A stretch of DNA of 64,000 bases from Phaeobacter porticola (GCF_001888185.1 NZ_CP016364.1:3286001-3350000); one strand, 5' to 3'. Shown: positions 27,981-37,614, counted from the stretch's first letter. Translations and numbers: made by a program. The notes: generated from the letters alone by a model not told the origin.

Positions 27981-30431
27981 TCAGACCTTCACCCGTTCTG
28001 ACTTTGGATCGTACATCGACTTCAGCGAGGCCTCGGCCTTCACCTTTACGCCGCAGACGTCGATTTCATAGGTGGCCCCCAGAACATCTGCCGCGCTTTC
28101 GCCTTCGCAGGGCACGTAACCCATGCCGATGGCAGCACCCAGGGTATGCCCGTAGTTGCCAGAGCTAAGGTAGCCCACATACTCGCCGTCGCGAATGATC
28201 GGCTCGTTGTGGAACAATAGCGGTTCGGCATCGGTCAGTTTGAATTGCAGCATGCGGTTCTTGGGGCCGACCTCCTTGCGTTCCAGCACTGCTGTCCTGC
28301 CGATGAAATCCGCTTTATCGGTCTTCACCGCAAAGCCAAGGCCCGCGTCGATCACATTGTCCTCGCAGGTGATGTCGTGGCCAAAGTGGCGGAAGCCCTT
28401 CTCGATCCGGCAGCTGTCCATCATGTGCATACCGCAAAGCTTCAGTCCCATGTCCTGACCCGCCTCGTGCAGCGTCTCAAACGCGTGGCCTGCCATGTCG
28501 GCGCCGACATAGATTTCCCAGCCCAGTTCGCCCACATAGGTCACGCGGTGCACACGGGCGAGGCCCATGCCCAGCTCGATCTCTTGCGCAGTACCAAAGG
28601 GGTTCACCGCGTTGGAGAAGTCATTTGGCGACACCTTCTGCAGCAATTTGCGCGCGTTTGGACCCATCACCGCCAGCACCCCCTCGCCTGCGGTCACATC
28701 GGTGATCACCACTTGGTGGTCGCCCACATGGCGCATCATCCAGGTCTGATCCGCCAGGCGGGTCACTGCCGGGGTCACCACCAGATAGGCGGTCTCGGAC
28801 AGGCGGGTGACGGTCACATCGGCCTCAATCCCGCCGCGGGTGTTCAGGAACTGGGTGTAAACGATCTTGCCCGCAGGGACGCTGAGGTTGGCACCACAGA
28901 TGTAATTCAGAAAGATCTCTGCATCCGGGCCTTCGACGCGGATTTTGCCGAAGGAGGACATGTCGTACATGCCGACATTTTCGCGCACAGCACGGTGTTC
29001 AGCGGCGGAGTTTTCAAACCAGTTTTGGCGCTTCCAGCTGTATTGGTACTCGCGTTCCTGGCCTTCGTCGGCGAACCAGTTGGCGCGTTCCCAACCGCCA
29101 ATTTCGCCCATTACGGCCCCCTGTTCCAACAGGTGGTGATGAAACGGTGTGCGGCGCACGCCGCGGGCGGTGGCCTTTTGACGGTAGGGGAAGTGGTCGG
29201 CGTACAAGAGGCCCAGCGTCTCCTTAGAGCGCTCGAACAGGTAGTGCTTATTACCCTGGAACGGCTGCATGCGGGAGATGTCTACGTCGCCCAGATCAAA
29301 GGGTTTCTGGCCGTCTTCCATCCACTGAGCCAGCGCCATTCCAGCGCCGCCTGCCGACTGGATACCGATCGAGTTGAAGCCTGCCGCAACCCAGACATTG
29401 TCCATCTCCGGCGCCAAGCCGAGGTGGTAGGCGTCATCCGGAGTGAAGCTTTCGGGACCATTGAAGAAGGTGTGGATGCCTGCCTCAGCCAGCATCGGCA
29501 TCCGGTTGCAGGCGGCTTCCAAGATCGGCTCGAAATGATCGAAATCCTCAGGTAGCTGGTCGAATTCGAACGTATCGGGAATGCCGTTCATCGCCCAGGG
29601 TTTTGCGTTTGGCTCAAACGCGCCGATCAGGATTTTACCCGCGTCTTCCTTGTAGTAGGCGCATTCGTCCGGAACGCGCAGCACCGGCATCTGGGTCAGG
29701 CCGGTGATGCCTTCGGTCACGATGTAGAAATGCTCGCAGGCGTGCAGCGGCACGTTGACGCCCGCCATGCGGCCAACCTCATGGCCCCACATGCCGGCGC
29801 AGTTCACCACCATGTCGGCCTCAATGTGGCCCTGCGACTGGCCGTCATCGCTGACCCAATCGACACCGGTGACACGGCGGCCGTCCTTGGCGATGCCGGT
29901 AACCTTGATCCGTTCCTTGACCAGCGCACCGCGCTGGCGGGCGCCCTTGGCCAGGGCCAGCGCGATATTTGCCGGGTCGCCCTGCCCGTCTTTCGGCAGC
30001 CACACGCCGGCTGTCACGTCACCGACGTTCAGGTGCTCGTAGCGGGTTTTCACCTCTTCAGGGGAAATCTCCTCAACCTCGACACCAAAGGCCCGCGCCA
30101 TGGCGGCCTGGCGAAAGATCTCTTCCTTGCGTTCTTCGGTCAGCGCAACAGTGATTGAGCCGCAGCGCTTGAAGCCGGTGGCGACGCCGGTTTCTTCTTC
30201 CAGCGCGCCATAAAGTTCCTGGCTGTATTTGGCCAGCTTGGTCATATTGGCGGTGGCGCGCAACTGCGCAATCAGGCCCGCAGCGTGCCAGGTGGTGCCC
30301 GAGGTCAGCTGCTTACGCTCCAGCAGCACCACATCTTTCCAACCCAGTTTGGTCAGGTGGTAGGCCACCGAGCAGCCGATCACGCCGCCGCCGATAATGA
30401 CCACACGGGCCTTGTTGGGAAGATCGCTCAT
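27981..30431 (-). CDS. FAD-dependent DAO-GcvT fusion oxidoreductase (sarcosine/dimethylglycine dehydrogenase-like)
   Basis: 816 residues. The N-terminal DAO domain has the dinucleotide motif VVIIGGGVIGCSVAYHL (about 11-27) and TSGTTWHAAGL, whose His corresponds to the covalent-FAD site of dimethylglycine dehydrogenases. FAO_M, GCV_T and GCV_T_C domains follow (GYLSSGNYGHTLG near the end). Such enzymes demethylate N-methylated glycines and pass the C1 unit to tetrahydrofolate. The ATG at 30431 follows AGGAG. It lies downstream of a GlxA-type regulator and a paralogue, suggesting a methylated-amine catabolic locus. Confidence 0.92.
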   Translation of the reverse strand: MSDLPNKARVVIIGGGVIGCSVAYHLTKLGWKDVVLLERKQLTSGTTWHAAGLIAQLRATANMTKLAKYSQELYGALEEETGVATGFKRCGSITVALTEERKEEIFRQAAMARAFGVEVEEISPEEVKTRYEHLNVGDVTAGVWLPKDGQGDPANIALALAKGARQRGALVKERIKVTGIAKDGRRVTGVDWVSDDGQSQGHIEADMVVNCAGMWGHEVGRMAGVNVPLHACEHFYIVTEGITGLTQMPVLRVPDECAYYKEDAGKILIGAFEPNAKPWAMNGIPDTFEFDQLPEDFDHFEPILEAACNRMPMLAEAGIHTFFNGPESFTPDDAYHLGLAPEMDNVWVAAGFNSIGIQSAGGAGMALAQWMEDGQKPFDLGDVDISRMQPFQGNKHYLFERSKETLGLLYADHFPYRQKATARGVRRTPFHHHLLEQGAVMGEIGGWERANWFADEGQEREYQYSWKRQNWFENSAAEHRAVRENVGMYDMSSFGKIRVEGPDAEIFLNYICGANLSVPAGKIVYTQFLNTRGGIEADVTVTRLSETAYLVVTPAVTRLADQTWMMRHVGDHQVVITDVTAGEGVLAVMGPNARKLLQKVSPNDFSNAVNPFGTAQEIELGMGLARVHRVTYVGELGWEIYVGADMAGHAFETLHEAGQDMGLKLCGMHMMDSCRIEKGFRHFGHDITCEDNVIDAGLGFAVKTDKADFIGRTAVLERKEVGPKNRMLQFKLTDAEPLLFHNEPIIRDGEYVGYLSSGNYGHTLGAAIGMGYVPCEGESAADVLGATYEIDVCGVKVKAEASLKSMYDPKSERVKV

Positions 30432-30526
30432 CGTGTTTCTCCTGAACTCGCTTGAACAGATCCTGACATGGATAGGCGACACAAAATGCACCAAAAACGC
30501 CAACTATCTTGCAGAATTCACCATCG

Positions 30527-31567
30527 TCAATCCGCCGGATTGCGCGGACCCCGATTGGATTGAGACTGGCGACTGGCTTTTCGCAGGCTAAAGGGGGTGA
30601 CGCCGAAAAAGGCCTTATATAGGGTCGAAAACCCGTTGGAGAATCCACAGGCGAGGCCGATTTCACGCACACTCATCGTGGTATTGAGAAGAAGGTTATT
30701 GGCCTTGTTCAAACGCATTTCTCGATAGAACCCATTGGGTGTGGTGCCCAGAAATGTTTTGAACTTACGTTCTAACGAGCGCGTCGAAATACCCAAGTCC
30801 GCAACAATTTCATTGATTGGCAGCGGCTCTTCGATGTTGTCCTGCATCACCCGGATCGCCTGATCCAGATCAGCGTCTCCGGTGATGGTAGGTTTCACAC
30901 CAGAAAACGGTTGCAGCGACGCATAGTCCCGTACCTTGTCATGCAGCAGAATATTCGCCACCGTCATCTGGGCGGCGGCGCTGGTCAACTGTCCGATCAA
31001 GGTCAAAACAATATCCACGGTGGCGCCCATGCCCGCGCATGTCACCACCTGCCCATGCTCACTGGCCAACGCATAGCTGGCGTCGAATAGCCCCATGCGC
31101 TCGCGCATCAGGGTGGCGTTTTCCCAATGAGTTGTGTGCTGCGCGCCGTCCCTACCGTGGTCACGGATATAGCGGCTGGCAGCCTCTGCCAGCAGATAAA
31201 CCTTGGCACCACGGCTTCGATAGTTGGAGATAACCGGCCCCATCGACAGCGCCGGGCAATCCGGATCAGTATTCCCCAGTACAAACACGCAGGCTGCATC
31301 GGAACGCGCCACAAACGTCTCTGTCTCTACATAGGCACCGGCCCGACAACCAACCGGACCGCCTTTCGCCGAGCGCAGTGTCCAGGTAAATGGCGGTTGT
31401 GCCAACACGCGATTGGCCAATCGCAAGGGTTCAACAACCGCTGAGAACTCGGTTAGGACAAAGCCCTCAGCCAGCAGGATGTCCACCTGCCAAGGGCCTT
31501 TGTCCCTGCTCACGACCGTACCACCGGGAGCAGGGACAATCGAGCGATCAGGCGCGGAGCCGGTCAT
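30527..31567 (-). CDS. GlxA-type transcriptional regulator (DJ-1/PfpI + AraC HTH)
   Basis: 346 residues. The N-terminal class I glutamine amidotransferase-like domain (about 25-185) includes VDILLAEGFVLTEFSAVVEPLRLAN and has no obvious catalytic triad. The C-terminal AraC tandem helix-turn-helix (about 245-335) has INEIVADLGISTRSLERKFK and VREIGLACGFSNGFSTLYKAFFGVTP. The architecture matches GbdR-type regulators of glycine betaine/dimethylglycine catabolism, which fits its two neighbours. Its ATG lies 20 bases inside the 3' end of the upstream paralogue gene. Confidence 0.92.
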   Translation of the reverse strand: MTGSAPDRSIVPAPGGTVVSRDKGPWQVDILLAEGFVLTEFSAVVEPLRLANRVLAQPPFTWTLRSAKGGPVGCRAGAYVETETFVARSDAACVFVLGNTDPDCPALSMGPVISNYRSRGAKVYLLAEAASRYIRDHGRDGAQHTTHWENATLMRERMGLFDASYALASEHGQVVTCAGMGATVDIVLTLIGQLTSAAAQMTVANILLHDKVRDYASLQPFSGVKPTITGDADLDQAIRVMQDNIEEPLPINEIVADLGISTRSLERKFKTFLGTTPNGFYREMRLNKANNLLLNTTMSVREIGLACGFSNGFSTLYKAFFGVTPFSLRKASRQSQSNRGPRNPAD

Positions 31568-33995
31568 TGTTCGGATCCCACATCGGTGCATCTGGCTGAA
31601 CCACCGCGCGACAACTTTCGCCGTAGATTTCGACCTCCAGCTCTGTGCCCGGTGTGGCAAGATCCGCCCGCACCATGCCCAGCGCGACGGAGGCGTTGAC
31701 CCGGTAGCCCCAGTCACCCGAAGTTGTTTCGCCCACGATCTCGCCGTCTTTTTTGATACACGACATGTAGGGGGCATCCGCCTCCCCTGCGTCGACCTTC
31801 AGCGTTACAAAACGCTTCTTCAGCCCCTGCTGCTTTTCCACCAACAATGCTGCCTTACCTGGGAAGTCCTGTGGCTTGTCCAGTTTTACGAACCGCTCCA
31901 ATCCACCTTCCAACAGCGAGTAATCGGTCGAAAGATCCCCCTTCCATGCCCGGTACCCTTTTTCGATCCGAAGCGAGTTCAGCGCGTACATGCCAAAGGG
32001 CTTTGCCCCAGCCTCAAGAATTGCGTTGTAGATCGCAGGTTGGTGTTCGTTTACGCAATGAACCTCCCAGCCCAGCTCCCCGGCAAAAGACACACGCGCC
32101 AAGAACGCAGGTTTGCCAGCCACCGTCGCCTCCTGATGGTTAAGCCAGCCAAGAGAGAGATCGGCGTCACTCAGGCCGGCCAGCAGATCGCGTGACTGCG
32201 GGCCCGTTACGATCATGGTTGCATATTCCGTTGTGTGGTCTGTCAGGCCGACATCCGCGGGCAGACCACGACGCAACACATCGAAATCATGCCACTGCGC
32301 TGCACCTGCGGTGATCATAGTGAAATGATTCTCGCCATGGCGGATGCAGGACATTTCTGTCAAAATGCGGCCCCGGTCATCGGCGAAGTAAACCAGGTTC
32401 ATCCGCCCGATCTTGGGCAGACCGCCGGTGACGCGGCCCCGCAGGAACTCTGCCGCGCCTGCACCAGACAGGTTGAACCGCGAGAACCCCGGTAGATCCA
32501 GTACACCGACACCGTCCCGCACCGCTTCACATTCTTCCTGAATGCGTTGTTGCCACGGACCAGACCGCCCCCATGTGTGGGTCGCCGCCTCAGAGGTATC
32601 ATCACCCGGCTTTGCGAACCAATTGGCGCGCTCCCAACCGTTGTAGGCCCCCATCTGGCCACCCATCTCTATAATCTTGGTGTGTACCTGACCAACTTTC
32701 TTATCGCGTGCGGCAGGCCATTCATGGTGAGGAAAATGCATGGCATATTCGTTGCCATAAACTTCCATCCCCTTTTTGTCGCAGTAATCCTGATCCGTGT
32801 AATCAGTGTATCGGCGCGGATCACAGGACCACATGTCCCACTCGGTCTGACCATCCACGATCCACTCGGCCAGCACTTTGCCAGCGCCGCCCCCCTGGGC
32901 GATGCCGAAGGTAAAGACACAAGCCTCAAACGCGTTATCAACACCCGGCATTGGCCCAATCAGCGGCAGGCCATCAGGCGCATAGGGGATTGGCCCGTTG
33001 ATGACGCTGGACACGCCTGATGTTGCCATCAAAGGCACACGCTCCATCGCATCGGTCACGATATCCTCTATGCGGTCCAGATCGTCCGACCAAAGCTGGA
33101 ATGAAAAATCGTCCGGCATCTTGTCGTCCTCGGTCATCCAGTGACCTTTGCAGTTTGGCTCATAGGGACCAAGATTGTAGCCGTTCTTCTCCTGGCGCAG
33201 GTAATATGAAACATCCACGTCGCGGATCAGGGGCAACTTTCTGCCAGTTTTCTTGGCATGCGCTTCAACCTCCGGGATCTGCTCGGTCAGCAGATACTGA
33301 TGACTCATCACCATCATCGGCACCGTGCGCCCACCAAAAGGTTTGAACCACTCCCCAACCCTCTGGGCATAGTACCCCGCGGCATTAACCACGTAATCAC
33401 ATGCAATATCGCCTTTTTCGGTATGAACAATCCAAGTTTTGTCGTCCTGCTGCGTGACGCCGGTGGACGGGCAGAACCGGATAATCTTGGCCCCCATATC
33501 ACGTGCCCCCTTAGCCAGGGCCTGGGTCAACTGTGCTGGATCAATATCACCATCGGTCGGATCATAGAGCACACCGGCCAAATCGTGAATCTCAAGAAAC
33601 GGGTAGTTCTCTTTGGCTTGTTCCGGCGTCCACATCTCCATGTGGATGCCCTGATATAGGCCCATCGACATGGCGCGTTCAAATTCCTGCATCCGCTCTT
33701 TGGTATGCGCAAGACGTATTGACCCGGTCTGATGATAGTTCATCGGATAGTCGACCTCCTGCCCCAGGCGGGCATACAGTTCGGTCGAATAACGCTGCAT
33801 GTTCATGACAGACCAGGATGTCGAAAACGTCGGAACATTGCCGGCAGCATGCCAGGTAGAACCCGCTGTCAGCTCGTTCTTTTCCAAAAGTACACAGTCA
33901 GTCCACCCCTTTTTGGCAAGATGATACAGGGATGAACAGCCGACGACACCGCCGCCGATAATGACCACACGGGCCTTGGTTGGAAAATCAGACAT
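31548..33995 (-). CDS. Second FAD-dependent DAO-GcvT fusion oxidoreductase
   Basis: 815 residues, with the same domain order as the gene at 27981-30431: VVIIGGGVVGCSSLYHL (about 11-27), TAGSTWHAAGN containing the likely flavinylated His, FAO_M, then GCV_T with FAGELGWEVH and LRIEKGYRAWKGDL. It is clearly a diverged paralogue rather than a recent duplicate. The ATG at 33995 follows AGGAGG. It overlaps the regulator gene by 20 bases, implying co-transcription. The substrate (sarcosine, dimethylglycine or another N-methyl compound) is not decided by the sequence. Confidence 0.92.
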   Translation of the reverse strand: MSDFPTKARVVIIGGGVVGCSSLYHLAKKGWTDCVLLEKNELTAGSTWHAAGNVPTFSTSWSVMNMQRYSTELYARLGQEVDYPMNYHQTGSIRLAHTKERMQEFERAMSMGLYQGIHMEMWTPEQAKENYPFLEIHDLAGVLYDPTDGDIDPAQLTQALAKGARDMGAKIIRFCPSTGVTQQDDKTWIVHTEKGDIACDYVVNAAGYYAQRVGEWFKPFGGRTVPMMVMSHQYLLTEQIPEVEAHAKKTGRKLPLIRDVDVSYYLRQEKNGYNLGPYEPNCKGHWMTEDDKMPDDFSFQLWSDDLDRIEDIVTDAMERVPLMATSGVSSVINGPIPYAPDGLPLIGPMPGVDNAFEACVFTFGIAQGGGAGKVLAEWIVDGQTEWDMWSCDPRRYTDYTDQDYCDKKGMEVYGNEYAMHFPHHEWPAARDKKVGQVHTKIIEMGGQMGAYNGWERANWFAKPGDDTSEAATHTWGRSGPWQQRIQEECEAVRDGVGVLDLPGFSRFNLSGAGAAEFLRGRVTGGLPKIGRMNLVYFADDRGRILTEMSCIRHGENHFTMITAGAAQWHDFDVLRRGLPADVGLTDHTTEYATMIVTGPQSRDLLAGLSDADLSLGWLNHQEATVAGKPAFLARVSFAGELGWEVHCVNEHQPAIYNAILEAGAKPFGMYALNSLRIEKGYRAWKGDLSTDYSLLEGGLERFVKLDKPQDFPGKAALLVEKQQGLKKRFVTLKVDAGEADAPYMSCIKKDGEIVGETTSGDWGYRVNASVALGMVRADLATPGTELEVEIYGESCRAVVQPDAPMWDPNNDRLRA

Positions 33996-34048
33996 GGGTG
34001 CCTCCTTTTGTATCATTTCACGTGGTATTTTTGTCGCCGGCCTGGACC

Positions 34049-34420
34049 TCAGTCCTCTTGCGGTAAACCGTCGGCGATCTTGTAGTAGTCACCTTTATCC
34101 GCAACAAAGATGTGCTTTTCCAAGCTGAGCCCGGTGGGCGCTTCGACCGCACCAAGAGAAAAACTGATGTTGCTTTCGGTGCAGGCTTTCCAGAACAGAA
34201 ACGATCCGCAACGCGCACAGAAACCACGTTGTGCCACCGAACTGGCCGCGTACCAGCTGACCTCGCCTGTTATGACCAGATCAGTGTCCGCCACATAGGC
34301 TGATGACCAGATACCTCCCGACTGGCGGCGGCATTGGCCACAATGACACATCGACACTCCATTGGGCCTGGCCGCCGTTTCAAACTGAATGTTGCCACAG
34401 AGACAGGATCCCTTGATCAT
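34049..34420 (-). CDS. GFA (glutathione-dependent formaldehyde-activating enzyme-like) family protein
   Basis: 123 residues. Zinc-binding Cys clusters are CLCG (6-9), CHCGQC (25-30) and CARCG (68-72), defining the GFA/Mss4-like fold. Despite the name, most members have no proven link to formaldehyde, although a C1-related role would suit the adjacent demethylating oxidoreductases. Its ATG overlaps the LysE stop in ATGA (34417-34420), so translation is coupled. Confidence 0.9.
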   Translation of the reverse strand: MIKGSCLCGNIQFETAARPNGVSMCHCGQCRRQSGGIWSSAYVADTDLVITGEVSWYAASSVAQRGFCARCGSFLFWKACTESNISFSLGAVEAPTGLSLEKHIFVADKGDYYKIADGLPQED

Positions 34421-35046
34421 GATGCAGACTCCAGCTGTGGTGTGCTGCTTGCCCCCAGCAGCACGCCGTAGATGATGAAACAGATTGCCAGGGCGCGACG
34501 GATCCAGACGTTGAACACTGTTGCCATAGCCGCCTTCCCCATCCCCACACCAAGCAGCGTGAACCCGGTATAGCTGAGCGTCGTCAGCAGCAGCGCTGTG
34601 GGCATGATCACCAGCATCTGCTCCTGCATTGGCACGCCAGGCTGCACAAACTGCGAAAATGCTGCGAGATAGCCTGCGACACTCTTGGGATTGATTGTGG
34701 CCACTGCCAAAGCATGCAAGTAGACATGCCGGGCCGGTCGCTTGATCACCGGAATAGGCCTGTTTGCCTGACGCCATCCTCGGATGCCTAGATACATCAG
34801 AAACCCAGCCCCGATAAGCTTCGCGACGAAAAATCCAGTGGGAAAGGCCGCAAGCAACGCCGTCACGCCCAGCGCTGAGAGCAGTAAAAACAGCGTCGCC
34901 TGCGTCAGTATTGCCAACACGCCAATCATCGCCCGCCCGAACCCAAGGCTCATGCCGTTGGATATGCAATTCACGGCGTTCGGTCCCGGTGTGGTGACGA
35001 AGACAAGCCAGAACAGCGCGAATATGGACCAGGCTTCAAAACTCAT
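34417..35046 (-). CDS. LysE/RhtB-family exporter
   Basis: 209 residues with about six transmembrane helices. The N-terminal FWLVFVTTPGPNAVNCISNGMSLG (about 13-36) carries the family PGPN motif, and INPKSVAGYLAAFSQFV is the conserved loop. It exports amino acids or small metabolites. It is the middle gene of the overlapping XRE-cupin/LysE/GFA unit. Confidence 0.92.
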   Translation of the reverse strand: MSFEAWSIFALFWLVFVTTPGPNAVNCISNGMSLGFGRAMIGVLAILTQATLFLLLSALGVTALLAAFPTGFFVAKLIGAGFLMYLGIRGWRQANRPIPVIKRPARHVYLHALAVATINPKSVAGYLAAFSQFVQPGVPMQEQMLVIMPTALLLTTLSYTGFTLLGVGMGKAAMATVFNVWIRRALAICFIIYGVLLGASSTPQLESAS

Positions 35047-35615
35047 CAGTACACTGGCGGCGCGATAACCCAGACCGCCACGCAGGGCTCATCATAGGGG
35101 TTTGACCATTGGTAGCGTTCGTGGCGAATGCGAAAACTGTCGCCAGGACCGACATCAAATGCACGATCACCGATCAACAGATTGAGCCGCCCCGAGATAA
35201 TATACCCCACCTCCTGCGTGGGTCGGTCTGCTGGCGTTTGCATCCGTGAATGTGGTTGAAAAGTGGAATGCACCATCTCGAAGTCATCTGTCAGATCCGG
35301 GGAGAGCAACTCTTCGATCAGCCCCTCTTCGCCGGACCCCATCGGTCGGCGCGCTCCAGCACGTACGACATACCCCTGCTCTGCGACGGGGGCCGCCGAA
35401 TGGGAAAAGAGCATGGACATCGGCACATTAAGACATGTCGAAATCGCGCGAAGGTCCGAAATCGACGGCTCAGATTTGTCCCGCTCAACCTGACTTAGCC
35501 AGCCGACAGAACGCCCCAGCTGCGCGGCCAGATCCGCAAGCGTCGTCCCACGCGCCTTGCGCAATGCCCGAAGGTCAGCGCCCAGGGTCGCAGGTTGTGG
35601 TGATTGATCTGTCAC
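35046..35615 (-). CDS. XRE-family regulator with C-terminal cupin domain
   Basis: 189 residues. The N-terminal helix-turn-helix (about 10-65) reads LRKARGTTLADLAAQLGRSVGWLSQVERDKS. The C-terminal cupin (about 115-185) has GYIISGRLNLLIGD, VGPGDSFRI and the terminal CVAVWVIAP. It probably senses a small ligand and controls the downstream exporter gene, whose start overlaps this stop by one base (TGATG). Confidence 0.93.
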   Translation of the reverse strand: MTDQSPQPATLGADLRALRKARGTTLADLAAQLGRSVGWLSQVERDKSEPSISDLRAISTCLNVPMSMLFSHSAAPVAEQGYVVRAGARRPMGSGEEGLIEELLSPDLTDDFEMVHSTFQPHSRMQTPADRPTQEVGYIISGRLNLLIGDRAFDVGPGDSFRIRHERYQWSNPYDEPCVAVWVIAPPVY

Positions 35616-35702
35616 ATGACACCCGTGAAAATTTTCTGCCTTTTTTCACGATGTCGCGATTCCATGAAAATTCCAAGTGTTTTTTCATCCAGACCAGATC
35701 CA

Positions 35703-35735
35703 CAAAAAAAGAACCCGGCGCCATCCGCACCGGGT
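35703..35735 (-). terminator. Intrinsic terminator of the GAF-domain gene
   Basis: Read on the minus strand, ACCCGG ... CCGGGT (35730-35735 with 35713-35718) is followed by TTCTTTTTTTG. It lies about 70 bases after the stop of the GAF gene. Confidence 0.75.
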
Positions 35736-35806
35736 GCTTTCTTCTTTTCAATGGTATCCTGAGGTGAGGCCAAGGGCCGAAGGGCAAAGACCAATCGCCC
35801 ATCGGT

Positions 35807-36265
35807 TCAGATCGGGGCAAACACCGATTTCAAAATCGCTGACATTTGCTCCGCATCAACCCGGTCAAAAGCATCTGGCAGATCGCTGTCGATATCAAAG
35901 ACCGCGATAATATCACCTGCCCCATTTCTGACCGGTAGCACCAATTCCGACCGGGTCGAGGTCGCACAAGCGATATGGCCGGGAAACGCATCGACATCTG
36001 CAACCAGCTGCACCTCGCCTGTTCGCGCCGCGGCACCGCAAACGCCCCGAGAAAACGGGATCTGCAAGCAGCCATGTCCGCCTTGGTAGGGGCCGATCTT
36101 CAACAACTCAGGCGCGACGACGCGATAAAACCCTGTCCAGTTAAATCGGTCATCACTGTGATGTACTTCGCAGGCCACTGTGGCCATTAGTGCTACTGTA
36201 TCGGTTTCACCTTCGGTCAAAGCGACGATGGTCTGGGCCAGATAGGCGTAGTCTACTCGGGTCAT
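35807..36265 (-). CDS. msrC: GAF-domain free methionine-(R)-sulfoxide reductase
   Basis: 152 residues forming one GAF domain. It contains the three Cys positions of fRMsr: GPYQGGHGCLQIPF, SRGVCGAAA and FPGHIACATSTRSE, so reduction of free methionine-R-sulfoxide is likely. LVLPVRNGAGDIIAVFDIDSD completes the fold. The start at 36265 (MTRVDYAYL) is chosen by similarity; the ribosome binding site is weak. The symbol is by homology. Confidence 0.85.
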   Translation of the reverse strand: MTRVDYAYLAQTIVALTEGETDTVALMATVACEVHHSDDRFNWTGFYRVVAPELLKIGPYQGGHGCLQIPFSRGVCGAAARTGEVQLVADVDAFPGHIACATSTRSELVLPVRNGAGDIIAVFDIDSDLPDAFDRVDAEQMSAILKSVFAPI

Positions 36266-36359
36266 GGCAATCTCTGAGGGGCAAAGAATAGGAGAGCAGG
36301 CTTTGTGCCCGCTCCCTGACAAATGGTCAATTTCTTATGTAATACCCGTGCGACCCGGA

Positions 36360-37532
36360 TCAGGTCCGCTCGATTGCGATTGCTGTGCCTTCACCACCAC
36401 CAATGCAAATCGCCGCGATGCCGCGCTTTAGCCCACGTTTTTCAAGGGCGTTGAGCAGCGTCACAATGATCCGCGCACCTGAGGCACCTATGGGATGGCC
36501 CAATGCGCATGCGCCACCATTCACATTTACCCTGTCACGTGGGAGTCCCATTTCATGCATGAAGGCCATCGGCACCACCGCGAACGCCTCATTTACCTCC
36601 CATAGATCGACATCATCCACGTTCCACCCGATCTGCTTCATCAGCTTTTTGGCAGCCGGAACCGGAGCGGTGGTAAAGAGCCCTGGCGCCTGAGCGTGGC
36701 TGGCATGGCCTATGACACGCGCCCGCACGGTCAAACCCTGCGCCTTGGCGGCATCCTCTGATGCCAGCACCAGCGCCGCAGCACCATCGGAGATCGAGGA
36801 CGCATTCGCCGCGGTAACAGTCCCATCCTTGCGGAACGCGGGTTTAAGCGTCGGAATCTTGTCCGGGCGCGCAGATTTTGGCTGTTCATCCGTATCTGTT
36901 ACCACCTCAGCACGACGGGTCTTGACTGTCACAGGAGCAATTTCACTGTCAAAGGCACCGTTTTCTTGTGCTGCCAGAGCGTTGGACAAAGAGGTCAGCG
37001 CATAGTCATCCTGCGCCTCGCGTGTGAACTGATAGCTCTCCGCGCAATCCTCGGCGAAACTGCCCATAAGACGGCCTTTATCGTAGGCGTCTTCCAGCCC
37101 ATCGAGAAACATATGATCAATCACCTGACCGTGGCCGATACGCGCACCGTTGCGCATTTTTGGCAGCAAATACGGGGCGTTGGTCATACTCTCCATGCCA
37201 CCTGCGACCATGGTATCAGTCTGGCCAAGCGCGATTTGATCGTAGGCAATCATTGCCGCCTTCATTCCTGATCCACACATCTTGTTCAACGTGGTCGCAG
37301 GCACCTCTTCGCCCAGCCCCGCCGCGAACCCTGCTTGTCTTGCCGGTGCCTGTCCCTGTCCGGCAGGCAGCACGCACCCCATCAGGATCTCATCAACCGT
37401 GGCGGCACCAGCGCCCTCAAGCGCTGCACGGATCGCAGCACCTCCGAGGTCAGCAGCTGCGACCCCGTCATACATGCCCTGAAATCCGCCCATGGGGGTG
37501 CGGGCCGCGCCTGCGATCACAACATTCTTCAT
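36360..37532 (-). CDS. Acetyl-CoA C-acyltransferase (thiolase)
   Basis: 390 residues from the ATG at 37532, which has AGGAGG eight bases upstream; a TTG just before is less likely. Thiolase active-site elements are all present: the acylated Cys86 in NKMCGSGMKAAM, His in GGACALGHPIGASGARI and Cys in CIGGGEGTA. It makes or cleaves acetoacetyl-CoA (biosynthetic) or longer 3-ketoacyl-CoA. No phaB or other beta-oxidation gene is adjacent. Confidence 0.95.
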   Translation of the reverse strand: MKNVVIAGAARTPMGGFQGMYDGVAAADLGGAAIRAALEGAGAATVDEILMGCVLPAGQGQAPARQAGFAAGLGEEVPATTLNKMCGSGMKAAMIAYDQIALGQTDTMVAGGMESMTNAPYLLPKMRNGARIGHGQVIDHMFLDGLEDAYDKGRLMGSFAEDCAESYQFTREAQDDYALTSLSNALAAQENGAFDSEIAPVTVKTRRAEVVTDTDEQPKSARPDKIPTLKPAFRKDGTVTAANASSISDGAAALVLASEDAAKAQGLTVRARVIGHASHAQAPGLFTTAPVPAAKKLMKQIGWNVDDVDLWEVNEAFAVVPMAFMHEMGLPRDRVNVNGGACALGHPIGASGARIIVTLLNALEKRGLKRGIAAICIGGGEGTAIAIERT

Positions 37533-37579
37533 CAAATATTCCTCCTATTGTCGAAATAGTGCATACAAAATCGTAAGGA

Positions 37580-37614
37580 TTGACGTCTAGGCTGATCGTC
37601 AACACATATTGACG
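37580..37614. promoter_or_regulatory. TTGACG repeats between the thiolase and STAS genes
   Basis: TTGACG (37580-37585), its inverse CGTCAA (37597-37602) and another TTGACG (37609-37614) lie in the 93-bp divergent gap, just before the STAS start at 37626. They could be operator half-sites or include a -35 element; no binding protein can be named. Confidence 0.3.

Noticed and set aside
28245-29555. 436-codon plus-strand frame within the GcvT-type oxidoreductase region
   Set aside because: Antisense shadow of a well-supported 816-residue enzyme; Cys/His-rich random-looking translation.
31548-33995. Possible DMSP demethylase (DmdA) because of the GcvT domain
   Set aside because: DmdA is a stand-alone GcvT-like protein of under 400 residues. 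This one is fused to an N-terminal FAD oxidase domain, like sarcosine/dimethylglycine dehydrogenases.
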